Program-made: the position numbers and the translations under genes
Part shown: positions 1-6,330 of the stretch, one piece after another
Numbering within the stretch: the stretch's first letter is position 1
How the letters are laid out: the number at the start of each line of letters is the position of its first letter
Assembly (NCBI GenBank): GCA_024223125.1
Contig: JAAEOP010000825.1
Span: 1-11,040 of the forward strand
DNA from: Chloroflexota bacterium
GTDB taxonomy: Bacteria; Chloroflexota; Anaerolineae; Promineifilales; Promineifilaceae
DNA length: 11,040 nucleotides
Reading direction: 5' to 3'
The notes under the pieces: generated by a model
Told to the model about the DNA's origin: nothing
The model's input: only the letters and a program-made list of their open reading frames with translations
The model's database searches: none

Positions 1-1197
1 AACTTTTTATCATCGGCGTGGTCGGTCAGTGACCTGACGCAATATATTCGGGAACTGTTTGAGATTGATTACCGCTTGCAAGATGTGGAAGTAGCAGGGG
101 AAATCTCCAATTTTACGCGAGCGCGTTCCGGCCATCTTTACTTTACGTTAAAGGATGAAAACGCGCAGTTGAAATGTGTGATGTGGCGTTCGGCGGCCGA
201 ACAGCTGCCTGTTTTTCCGGGAGATGGAGACGCGGTGGTGGCACACGGCCGACTCTCCATTTATGAAGCCAGTGGCGTGTACCAACTTTATGCAGATCGT
301 CTGGAACCGGCCGGACGTGGCGACCTGGCGCAGGCGTTTGAACAGTTGAAGCAGCGGTTGGATGATGCTGGTTTGTTTGACCCGGCGCACAAAAAACCGA
401 TTCCTCAATTTCCGCAAAAGATTGGTATTGTGACTTCGGCCGACGCGGCCGCATTGCGTGATATTTTGAATGTGCTGCGTCGCCGTTATCCATTGGCATC
501 GGTACTCATTGCCCCGGCATTGGTGCAGGGAAATGAGGCTCCAGCACAAATTATTCGGGCGCTACAATGGCTGGACGGCCGTACCGATATTGATACCATC
601 CTCGTCTCTCGCGGCGGCGGCTCGATGGAAGATTTGTGGGCCTTTAACGATGAAGGGGTGGCGCGGGCTATCTTTGCCGCCCGACATCCCATCATCAGTG
701 GGGTGGGGCATGAGGTAGACTTTACGATTGCTGATTTTGTGGCTGATTTGCGGGCGCCGACCCCTTCAGCGGCGGCCGAATTGGCGGCGCCGGATGTGGC
801 GGAGTTACGGCCGTATGTGGCCGGTTTAGCTTCTGGTCTGGCTGATGCGCTGTCAGATCGAATCCAGCAGCAGCAGTGGCAGGCGCAGTCGTTGCAGCGC
901 TCTTTGACCCATCTCAGTCCACGAGGGCAGTTGGATAACAACCGACAGCGGTTGGACAATTTACTGCACAAGTTGGAGCTGGGAATACAGCGGAAATTGG
1001 AACGGGACCGGGGACAATTGGCGGTGATACAGGCGAGATTGACGGCCGTTAGTCCACTAGCCACCTTGGCGCGGGGATATGCGATTGTGCGAGGAGATGA
1101 CGGCCGTGTTATCCGCTCATTCCAAGAAGTAGGTAGTGGCGATAAACTACACATCCAGGTGGCTGATGGTGAGTTTGACGTGGCGGTGGAGGGATAA
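1..1197 (+). CDS. xseA: Exodeoxyribonuclease VII large subunit (5' end outside the window)
   Basis: Large catalytic subunit of exonuclease VII, a cytoplasmic nuclease that with several small XseB subunits degrades single-stranded DNA to oligonucleotides during repair. The open frame runs unbroken from base 1 and already shows the family's N-terminal signature (WSVSDLTQYIRELFE at window residues 7-21), so the TTG at 76 is internal and the true start lies only a few codons upstream. 398 residues are visible; relatives have about 400-460. Order: OB-fold (about 25-125, with GEISNFTRARSGHLYFTLKD), catalytic domain (about 140-265), then a short coiled coil and the C-terminal SPLATLARGYAIV segment. 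The four residues reported as essential in E. coli XseA (D155, R205, H238, D241) match D154 in AALRDIL, R204 in SRGGGSMEDLW, and H237 and D240 in GHEVDFTIADF. The stop TAA directly abuts the next ATG, so the genes are probably co-transcribed. Identity is nearly certain. Confidence 0.96.
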   Translation, partial: NFLSSAWSVSDLTQYIRELFEIDYRLQDVEVAGEISNFTRARSGHLYFTLKDENAQLKCVMWRSAAEQLPVFPGDGDAVVAHGRLSIYEASGVYQLYADRLEPAGRGDLAQAFEQLKQRLDDAGLFDPAHKKPIPQFPQKIGIVTSADAAALRDILNVLRRRYPLASVLIAPALVQGNEAPAQIIRALQWLDGRTDIDTILVSRGGGSMEDLWAFNDEGVARAIFAARHPIISGVGHEVDFTIADFVADLRAPTPSAAAELAAPDVAELRPYVAGLASGLADALSDRIQQQQWQAQSLQRSLTHLSPRGQLDNNRQRLDNLLHKLELGIQRKLERDRGQLAVIQARLTAVSPLATLARGYAIVRGDDGRVIRSFQEVGSGDKLHIQVADGEFDVAVEG

Positions 1198-2178
1198 ATG
1201 ACGCAGGTTGTGATTACTCAAAAGATTGACGCGGCGGCCGTGACTTTGTTAAACGAAGCTGGTATCCCTTACCAACATAATCAAGCTGTCATACCCTGGT
1301 TGCCAGAAGAATTGAAGGTGCAAATTGCGGATGCAGAGGCGCTTATATGTTTGCTGACGGATAAGATAAATGGGGAGATCATAGATGCTGCCCCCCAGCT
1401 AAAAATTATTGCCAATGTGGCCGTGGGATATGACAATATTGATGTTGTGGCAGCGACGAAACGGGACATTGTGGTCACGAATACGCCGAATGTACTCACG
1501 GAAACAACGGCCGATCTGGCCCTGGCTTTACTGTTAGCTGTGGCCCGACGCATACCGGCCGCAGATGCGTTTATGCGGGCTGGCCAATACCAACGGTTTG
1601 AACTGTTCCCGGAGATGCTGGGGGTGGATGTTTTTGGTAAGACATTGGGCATTGTGGGAATGGGGCGGATTGGCATGGCCGTAGCCCGGCGGGCAGCGTT
1701 GGGGTTTGGCATGAAGGTCATTTACACGGCTAACAGTCCCAAACCGGCGGCCGAAAAGGAATTGAGCGCCCAGCAAGTTTCTTTTGCCGAACTGCTGCGG
1801 GAAAGCGACTTTATCAGCATCAATGCCCCGTTGACGCCGCAAACCCGCCACCTTTTTACACTGGCGGAATTCCGGCAGATGAAGCCCACAGCCTGCCTCA
1901 TCAACACCGCTCGCGGCCCGTTAATTAAAGAAGCGGATCTGGTGGAGGCGCTATCTCAGGGTTTGATTGGGGGGGCCGCGCTGGATGTGTTTGAAGAGGA
2001 ACCCCAGATGCATTTTGGTCTGGCGCAATTTAGAGACCGCCTGGTGGTAACACCTCATGTGGGCAGCGCCACGATTGAAACACGGCAGAATATGTCCCGG
2101 CTGGCGGTGGAAAATGTAGTGGCGTTTATGGAGGGAAAACGGCCGTTGACTCCCATAAACCTGGAGAAATTATCATGA
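1198..2178 (+). CDS. D-isomer-specific 2-hydroxyacid dehydrogenase (glyoxylate/hydroxypyruvate reductase-like)
   Basis: NAD(P)-dependent oxidoreductase that interconverts a 2-keto acid and a D-2-hydroxy acid. The 326-residue length and overall pattern fit the GyaR/hydroxypyruvate reductase branch better than SerA, because there is no C-terminal ACT domain, but the substrate cannot be read from sequence. Seen: GYDNID at about 77-82, Rossmann motif GMGRIG at 154-159, catalytic Arg239 in NTARG, Glu268 in DVFEEEP and His287 in TPHVGS, giving the family's complete Arg-Glu-His set with spacing matching SerA. Start: ATG at 1198 follows GGAGGG (1188-1193) and sits immediately after the xseA stop. The gene ends with a 4-nt ATGA overlap onto xseB. 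It is therefore wedged inside the exonuclease VII gene pair. Translational coupling is likely; a role in DNA repair is not implied. Confidence 0.93.
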   Translation: MTQVVITQKIDAAAVTLLNEAGIPYQHNQAVIPWLPEELKVQIADAEALICLLTDKINGEIIDAAPQLKIIANVAVGYDNIDVVAATKRDIVVTNTPNVLTETTADLALALLLAVARRIPAADAFMRAGQYQRFELFPEMLGVDVFGKTLGIVGMGRIGMAVARRAALGFGMKVIYTANSPKPAAEKELSAQQVSFAELLRESDFISINAPLTPQTRHLFTLAEFRQMKPTACLINTARGPLIKEADLVEALSQGLIGGAALDVFEEEPQMHFGLAQFRDRLVVTPHVGSATIETRQNMSRLAVENVVAFMEGKRPLTPINLEKLS

Positions 2179-2390
2179 CGACGAATCCAGAAGAAATGAG
2201 CTTTGAAGGCGCTTTACAAGAGCTTGAGTCCATTGTGTCCCAACTTGAGTCAGGTGATTTAACACTTGAGGCTTCTATTAGCCTGTTTGAGCAGGGGCAG
2301 GCATTGGCAAAACGATGTGTAACCCAATTGGAAGAAGCCACCCTTCGCGTAGAACAACTGACCCAGGATGGCGAAATCATCGAATTGTAA
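2175..2390 (+). CDS. xseB: Exodeoxyribonuclease VII small subunit
   Basis: Small regulatory subunit of exonuclease VII; several copies bind the helical C-terminal part of XseA and are needed for the processive single-strand nuclease. The protein is 71 residues, normal for the family (about 60-85). Conserved features are SFEGALQELESIVSQLESGD at residues 9-28, then LTLEASISLFEQGQAL and a second helix with a central Cys and an EEATLRVEQL ending, together forming the expected two-helix hairpin. Start ATG 2175 has GGAGA at 2163-2167 (7-nt gap) and overlaps the upstream stop (ATGA). It is separated from xseA by the dehydrogenase gene, while in many bacteria the two exonuclease genes are adjacent. 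The short length alone would be weak evidence, but the motif match and xseA on the same transcript make the call firm. Confidence 0.94.
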   Translation: MTTNPEEMSFEGALQELESIVSQLESGDLTLEASISLFEQGQALAKRCVTQLEEATLRVEQLTQDGEIIEL

Positions 2391-2395
2391 CTGCC

Positions 2396-2423
2396 TTGAA
2401 GCCTGATATACTCGAAGTATTAA
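2396..2423 (+). promoter_or_regulatory. Weak possible promoter for ftsY
   Basis: TTGAAG (2396-2401), a 16-nt spacer and TATTAA (2418-2423) each match the sigma-70 consensus at 4 of 6 positions. It sits just after the xseB stop and before the hairpin that would fall in the ftsY leader. A small palindrome ATACT-CGA-AGTAT (2408-2420) overlaps it. The match is weak; ftsY could equally be read through from xseB. Confidence 0.22.
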
Positions 2424-2431
2424 GAAATTGG

Positions 2432-2467
2432 GAGATTAGGAGATTGGGAGATCAATCTCTTAATCTC
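2432..2467 (+). repeat. 15-bp intergenic hairpin built of GGAGATT words
   Basis: The left arm GAGATTAGGAGATTG (2432-2446) and right arm CAATCTCTTAATCTC (2453-2467) pair over 15 positions, 14 Watson-Crick plus one G-U, around the loop GGAGAT. The left part is also a degenerate tandem array of GGAGATTR. No T-run follows, so this is not an ordinary intrinsic terminator. It ends 20 nt before the ftsY start and could be an mRNA-stabilising or processing structure, or one copy of a dispersed intergenic repeat. Confidence 0.7.
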
Positions 2468-2486
2468 ATTAAGTAAGAGGATAACA

Positions 2487-3389
2487 TTGTTTAGAAGCAT
2501 TCGAGATTCATTGAGCCGTACCCGCAACTCTGTATTTGGGCAAATTGCCGGGGTGTTGGGAACGGGCGACATCACAGAAGAAACATGGGAAGACCTGGAG
2601 GCGCTGCTGATTCAAGCAGATGTGGGTGTGCCCACAACGTTGGAAATTGTAGACGCCATGCGGGAGCGCGTTAAGAATGATGGATTGTATAAAAGTGAGC
2701 AGTTGTTACAGGCTTTAAAAGAAGAACTCCTATCAATTTTGCAAAATGAGCGCTTGTTTGCTTTAGAAGAACCACGTCAGTTAACGGTGGTCATTGTTGT
2801 GGGGGTCAATGGGTCTGGTAAAACAACCTCTATTGGCAAGCTGGCTCGTTATTATGCGGATAGGGATAAAAAGGTGATTTTGGCAGCGGCCGATACGTTC
2901 CGGGCAGCGGCCATTGATCAGCTAAAAATATGGGGTGAACGGGCAGATGTACCTGTGATTGCCGGTCAACCAGGCGGCGATCCGGGGGCAACGGCATATG
3001 ATGGTATTCGAGCGGCACGGGCACGGGGGTATGATTTGTTGTTTATTGATACGGCCGGCCGTCTGCACACCAAGTTCAACTTAATGAAAGAGTTAGAAAA
3101 GGTGTATAGCGTTTGCCGTAAAAGCGTCCACCGGGCGCCACATGAAGTTTTACTGGTTTTGGATGCCCCGACAGGTCAAAACGCGCTGATACAGGCGCAA
3201 AAGTTTAAAGAAACCGTCCATGCTTCCGGTGTGGTATTGACAAAGCTGGATAGCACAGCGAAGGGGGGGATGGTCTTTGCTATTTATCGGGAATTGGGAC
3301 TGCCGGTACGTTTTATTGGCACCGGAGAGAAGATGGAAGATTTGGCTCCCTTTGACCCGGAACTGTTTGTGAATGGATTATTTGAATAA
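2487..3389 (+). CDS. ftsY: Signal recognition particle receptor FtsY
   Basis: SRP-receptor GTPase that docks ribosome/SRP complexes at the inner membrane and passes nascent membrane proteins to SecYEG. At 300 residues this is little more than the NG catalytic core; the long acidic A domain of E. coli FtsY is missing, as in many non-proteobacterial versions. N domain about 1-95; GTPase motifs P-loop GVNGSGKTT (106-114), DTFRAAA (136-142), DTAGR (188-192), TGQNAL (229-234), TKLD (252-255) and GTGEK (278-282), ending in DLAPFDPELFVNGLF. This ending and the DTAGRLHTK context separate it from Ffh, which also has an M domain. Start TTG 2487 is chosen because AAGAGG (2475-2480) lies 6 nt upstream and no ATG or GTG is nearby. 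N-terminal residues FRSIRDSLSRTR could form an amphipathic membrane-contact helix (inference). A probable terminator follows. Confidence 0.96.
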   Translation: MFRSIRDSLSRTRNSVFGQIAGVLGTGDITEETWEDLEALLIQADVGVPTTLEIVDAMRERVKNDGLYKSEQLLQALKEELLSILQNERLFALEEPRQLTVVIVVGVNGSGKTTSIGKLARYYADRDKKVILAAADTFRAAAIDQLKIWGERADVPVIAGQPGGDPGATAYDGIRAARARGYDLLFIDTAGRLHTKFNLMKELEKVYSVCRKSVHRAPHEVLLVLDAPTGQNALIQAQKFKETVHASGVVLTKLDSTAKGGMVFAIYRELGLPVRFIGTGEKMEDLAPFDPELFVNGLFE

Positions 3390-3397
3390 AAGTAGTT

Positions 3398-3453
3398 GGT
3401 GGTTAGTTGCTCGTGGCTTGTGTTATCCACCAACAACCAGCCACCCGTTTTTT
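3398..3453 (+). terminator. Rho-independent terminator after ftsY
   Basis: GGTGGTTAGTTG (3398-3409) pairs with CAACCAGCCACC (3434-3445) over 12 positions with one G-U and one A-C mismatch. The loop contains a further GTGG/CCAC pairing (3413-3416 with 3427-3430). Six T residues follow at 3448-3453. An alternative stem GTTGGTGG/CCACCAAC (3395-3402 with 3427-3434) is mutually exclusive with it. Only 27 nt separate the T-run from the prfB start, and only a weak -10 (TATACT, 3457-3462) without a -35 is visible there, so read-through into prfB is possible. Confidence 0.72.
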
Positions 3454-3480
3454 AATTATACTAATCATTGTGAGGTTGAA

Positions 3481-4582
3481 ATGGAAGCATTAGCGAATGA
3501 ATTACAGGACATGAATCAGACCGTCAATCAACTGCGGAGGCGTCTTTGACGTAGCTGCCAAAGCTGAAAAGGTAGCTCAATTAGAAGATATGGCGGCCGT
3601 GCCCGGATTTTGGGATGATCCTAAACAGGCTCAAAAATTGATGCAGGAATTGACACGATTGAAGAATCAGATTGGGGTGTGGCAGCAGTTAAGCAGGCGA
3701 CTGGAAGATTCCCTGGAGTTGGTAGAATTGGGAGATGAGGATCTGGCGGATGAATTGACGCAGGAGGTAAGTTCGTTAAAACAGGAGATAGATGATCTGG
3801 CTTTTAGCACCCTCTTTGCCGGTGAACATGATGATGAAAATTGTATTCTGGCAATTCATGCAGGGGCCGGCGGCACGGAATCGCAGGATTGGGTACAAAT
3901 GTTGCAACGTATGTATCTGCGCTGGGCTGATTCACACAAGTTTGTGGTAGATATTTTGAATGAAAGTTCGGGTGATGAGGCTGGTTTGAAGAGTTGTTTG
4001 ATGGCCGTGAAGGGTGATTTGGCTTACGGCCGTCTCAAATCTGAACGTGGCGTGCACCGATTGGTGCGAATTTCCCCCTTTGATTCATCCAACCGCCGCC
4101 ATACGTCTTTTGCCAAAGTGGAGGCGTGGCCGGATGTGGCTGAGGATATTGATATTGAGATTGAGGAGAGAGATTTACGCATAGACCGCTTTAAGGCCAG
4201 TGGCGCCGGCGGCCAGCATATGCAGAAAAATGAAACGGCCGTACGTCTTACCCATCTTCCCACCGGCCTTGTTGTTTCCTGCCAAAACCAGCGCTCACTC
4301 ACCCAAAATCGGGAAATGGCAATGAAGATTTTAAAGGCACAGCTTTTTGATTTGGAACAACAAAAACAGGAAGCAGAAATGGCCGCATTGAAGGGTGAAA
4401 ATATTGATGCTGGCTGGGGTAATCAAATTCGCTCTTATGTACTGCATCCCTATAAAATGGTGAAGGACCATCGCACCAATTATGAAATAGGGAATGCGGC
4501 GGCGGTGATTAACGGCCGTTTAGATGATTTCATGGAAGCTTATCTCAAACAACAGGTTGGGGAGCCAGTTAATATAGGTTAG
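3481..4582 (+). CDS. prfB: Peptide chain release factor 2, expressed by programmed +1 frameshift
   Basis: Class I release factor that reads UGA and UAA and triggers peptide release on the ribosome. The gene is in two frames. Codons 1-22 from ATG 3481 (GAGG at 3472-3475) end at TGA 3547-3549; a +1 shift at CTT TGA C then enters the frame running to the TAG at 4580-4582. The joined product is 366 residues, the usual RF2 length (E. coli 365), whereas a start at ATG 3590 would lose 36 conserved N-terminal residues. Full-length landmarks: coiled N-terminal domain about 1-105, GAGGTESQDW about 128-137, recognition tripeptide SPF at 198-200 (RF2-specific; RF1 has PxT), and catalytic GGQ at 243-245 followed by HMQKNETAVR. 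Nothing is missing, so the stop is a regulatory device and the gene is not a pseudogene. Confidence 0.96.
3535..3550 (+). promoter_or_regulatory. RF2 autoregulatory +1 frameshift site
   Basis: The sequence is CGG AGG CGT CTT TGA C. It has an internal Shine-Dalgarno (GGAGG, 3536-3540) 3 nt before the slippery CTT codon (3544-3546), then the poor-context stop TGA C. This is the arrangement known from E. coli prfB, including the spacing. By established mechanism, low RF2 slows reading of the UGA, the peptidyl-tRNA slips +1 and full-length RF2 is made; high RF2 terminates after 22 residues. Confidence 0.95.
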
Positions 4583-4622
4583 TGATTTTAATGAATCCCT
4601 GGCAAAATAGGAGGCGTGGTAA

Positions 4623-6107
4623 ATGGCAAATACAAGTAGCAAAAAAAAGACATCCTCTAAACCGGTCAGACGATATAAGGTAAACAACAGCAAGAAGAAA
4701 TCTCCCAAACCGGTCAGACGATATAAGGTAAACAACAGCAAGAAGAAATCTCCCAAACCGGTTAGACGATATAAGGTAAACAACAGCAAGAAGACAACGT
4801 CTAGCAGGAGAAAACCATCTCGGCCAGTTTCTCGTCGGCCGGCCGGCAGTACAACCAGGAAAACCCGGGTACGGCCGTCGGTAAGAGCAGCCCAGCGTAA
4901 GCAGTCCCAGCAAAACCAGACTCGACCTAAGCCGACTGTGAAATCTAGAACCAGATCCAAACCCTCATCCCGACGCAGAGTTGTGCGCCGAGCGGCAACA
5001 GCCGGAGCTGTGGGTACAGCAGCCGTTGCCGCTACTGCTGCCAACCGTGGAGCCAGCGCCGAAATCCAGGCCAAAATGAGTCGTATTGAAGATAAATACG
5101 CTCGGCTGGAAACTCAAGCTCAATTAGGCGGTGTTTATGATGCGATCGGCCGTATAGACACTGAATTAACGGAATTACCCTTTGACCTGGAAGCTCTGCG
5201 CGACCGGGGCTACGTCCATTCCGGTCAACTGGAAGATAAATTAGGGGCGATGGCTGACAAATGGGATGATGTACGGCCGCGTGTGGAGTCCAATTTGAAG
5301 CGACAAGTAGAGCGTGTGGATAAGGAATTGGTTCAGGCCGGGAATATGGTCAACCGTATGAGCGCCAACAAAGCTTCTTCTATTCGGGCGGCAGACACGG
5401 CCGTAAACAGCCTAGAAAGACGTATCAATGCCGCTCGCTCTGCGGTAGACAGTCTCTACGACGGCATTGAAGATGAACTGGCTGCCATTGAGAGCCAGCT
5501 AAGAGCAGTAGAAGAGATATTTGAACTATTAGATGGTTCCCCGGATATCCAACTGCGCGACGCGGAAGGCCCCTTGCTGTGCGTCAAAACCCGGTGGCAT
5601 CGGGATGGCAAAAAAGAGGGGCCAGAAGGGTATCTGTTCCTCACCGATCAACGTCTCATCTTTGAACAACGGGAAGAAGTTGTTACCAAAAAGCACTTCG
5701 GTCTCTTCAAAGCTGATTCCGAAATGGTGCAGGAAGTGCATGTAGATGTTGACGTTCACCAGATAGAAGATATCAAACATAAAGAAGAAGGCGGCTTTCT
5801 GGGTATGGGAAAGGATGACATTATTGAGTTCGTCTTTGCCGCCACGGCCGATTATTCTCGTGCCCGTTTTCATTTACAAGGACAGAACTCTTCAGAATGG
5901 GCAGCCACAATCAAGCGTATTCAAACTGGCGATATTGACGAAGACCGCTCAGACGCATACGTGGATGAACTTGAAGAAGCAGGCATTGTTAGTGCCTCGT
6001 TTCCCACAGAATGTTCCAATTGTTATGCCGCCATTCCCGAACAGCCGCGAGGCGTTACCAGCTATACCTGTGAATTTTGTGGCACAGTTACTATGCCAGA
6101 ATCCTAA
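4623..6107 (+). CDS. Unrecognised protein: basic repeat tail, coiled coil, GRAM/PH-like domain, zinc ribbon
   Basis: I do not recognise this 494-residue protein as a named family. Seen: residues 1-125 are very rich in Lys, Arg, Ser and Pro and carry three 16-residue repeats (KPVRRYKVNNSKKKSP, the third diverging at its end). An Ala-rich stretch follows (about 124-146), too polar at its ends to call a membrane helix with confidence. Residues about 150-300 are helical and heptad-like. Residues about 315-435 resemble a GRAM/bacterial PH fold, with the typical GYLFLTDQRLIFE strand pair and a closing helix (SEWAATIKRI). The end has CSNC (464-467) and CEFC (483-486), a four-cysteine zinc ribbon. 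There is no signal peptide. Inference: the tail could bind nucleic acid or acidic lipid, the PH-like domain a lipid or protein. Start ATG 4623 has a strong AGGAGG (4609-4614). It is probably co-transcribed with prfB, 40 nt away. Confidence 0.85.
   Translation: MANTSSKKKTSSKPVRRYKVNNSKKKSPKPVRRYKVNNSKKKSPKPVRRYKVNNSKKTTSSRRKPSRPVSRRPAGSTTRKTRVRPSVRAAQRKQSQQNQTRPKPTVKSRTRSKPSSRRRVVRRAATAGAVGTAAVAATAANRGASAEIQAKMSRIEDKYARLETQAQLGGVYDAIGRIDTELTELPFDLEALRDRGYVHSGQLEDKLGAMADKWDDVRPRVESNLKRQVERVDKELVQAGNMVNRMSANKASSIRAADTAVNSLERRINAARSAVDSLYDGIEDELAAIESQLRAVEEIFELLDGSPDIQLRDAEGPLLCVKTRWHRDGKKEGPEGYLFLTDQRLIFEQREEVVTKKHFGLFKADSEMVQEVHVDVDVHQIEDIKHKEEGGFLGMGKDDIIEFVFAATADYSRARFHLQGQNSSEWAATIKRIQTGDIDEDRSDAYVDELEEAGIVSASFPTECSNCYAAIPEQPRGVTSYTCEFCGTVTMPES
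4659..4802 (+). repeat. Three tandem 48-bp in-frame repeats
   Basis: Units lie at 4659-4706, 4707-4754 and 4755-4802. The first two are identical at all 48 bases. The third has one C-to-T change at its ninth base and diverges over its last bases. Each encodes one 16-residue basic unit beginning KPVRRYKV. Identity at synonymous positions points to recent duplication or slippage, so copy number may vary between strains. Confidence 0.95.
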
Positions 6108-6128
6108 CAAACTTCTCATGCAGTTAGC

Positions 6129-6156
6129 TTGACATATTGAAGGTTGCCGATATAAT
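6129..6156 (+). promoter_or_regulatory. Consensus sigma-70-type promoter P1 upstream of rpoC
   Basis: TTGACA (6129-6134), a 16-nt spacer and TATAAT (6151-6156): both hexamers match the housekeeping consensus at all six positions. It begins 22 nt after the stop of the preceding gene and faces rpoC. The predicted transcription start is near 6163, giving an rpoC leader of about 230 nt. Confidence 0.8.
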
Positions 6157-6168
6157 TTGGCTCACTTA

Positions 6169-6177
6169 TGATATAAT
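6169..6177 (+). promoter_or_regulatory. Extended -10 promoter P2 within a dyad
   Basis: TGATATAAT (6169-6177) is an extended -10 (TGn-TATAAT) without a recognisable -35. It would start RNA near 6184, directly before the leader hairpin. It lies inside the inverted repeat TTGGCTCA (6157-6164) / TGAG-T-CCAA (6177-6185), which could be an operator or could only be a hairpin in P1 RNA. Confidence 0.5.
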
Positions 6178-6191
6178 GAGTCCAAGAATTT

Positions 6192-6228
6192 AAGAGCGTT
6201 GGCCCCCAAAAGGCCATACGCTCTTTTT
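6192..6228 (+). terminator. Intrinsic-terminator-like hairpin in the rpoC leader (possible attenuator)
   Basis: AGAGCGT (6193-6199) pairs with ACGCTCT (6218-6224), and TGGCC (6200-6204) with GGCCA (6212-6216), giving 12 bp with a single bulged T at 6217 and the loop CCCAAAA. It ends in a run of five T (6224-6228). It lies downstream of P1 and P2 and about 165 nt upstream of the rpoC start. It would therefore stop transcripts from these promoters unless read through, which suggests attenuation of rpoC. It could also serve to end read-through from the upstream gene. Confidence 0.72.
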
Positions 6229-6256
6229 CCGTGTTTACACAGACACAAAAATGTCA

Positions 6257-6282
6257 GGGTGGGTATATATAGGGGAGTTGGG
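6257..6282 (+). other. Potential G-quadruplex in the rpoC leader RNA
   Basis: Four G-runs on the sense strand lie at 6257-6259, 6261-6263, 6272-6275 and 6280-6282, with loops of 1, 8 (TATATATA) and 4 (AGTT) nt. This fits a permissive three-tier quadruplex pattern. The rest of the leader is not G-rich. Folding is an inference; the 8-nt loop is longer than the strict rule of 7. Confidence 0.4.
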
Positions 6283-6293
6283 AAGAAAACATT

Positions 6294-6330
6294 AAGCTCT
6301 CAGAGCTTCAATATCAAGCAGGGTTCTGAG
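6294..6330 (+). promoter_or_regulatory. Palindrome and competing stem in the rpoC leader
   Basis: AAGCTCT-C-AGAGCTT (6294-6308) is a perfect 7+7 palindrome about one central base. Its right half can instead pair downstream: CTCAGA (6299-6304) with TCTGAG (6325-6330) and GCTT (6305-6308) with AAGC (6316-6319). The two structures exclude each other. It may be a protein-binding dyad or an RNA switch element; no known riboswitch family was recognised. Confidence 0.4.

Noticed and set aside
76..78. TTG 76 as the xseA start
   Set aside because: The frame is open to base 1 and residues upstream match the conserved XseA N-terminus, so the start is outside the window.
486..1154. 222-codon minus-strand frame opposite xseA
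   Set aside because: It lies entirely antisense to a fully conserved gene, its composition is Ser/Arg/Cys-rich as expected of a shadow frame, and no domain is recognisable.
3263..3269. G7 run in ftsY as a possible frameshift
   Set aside because: The frame continues normally through AKGG and on to the conserved C-terminus, so the gene is intact.
3590..4582. RF2 starting at ATG 3590, or prfB as a frameshifted pseudogene
   Set aside because: The upstream 22 codons with a Shine-Dalgarno, the exact recoding site, and a joined length of 366 residues show a normal RF2 gene.
4520..5074. 184-codon minus-strand frame with repeated LLFTLYRLTGLGDFF units
   Set aside because: The apparent repeats and hydrophobicity are the complement of the 48-bp Lys/Arg-rich repeats on the plus strand. 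The plus frame has a strong ribosome-binding site and recognisable domains; this one does not.
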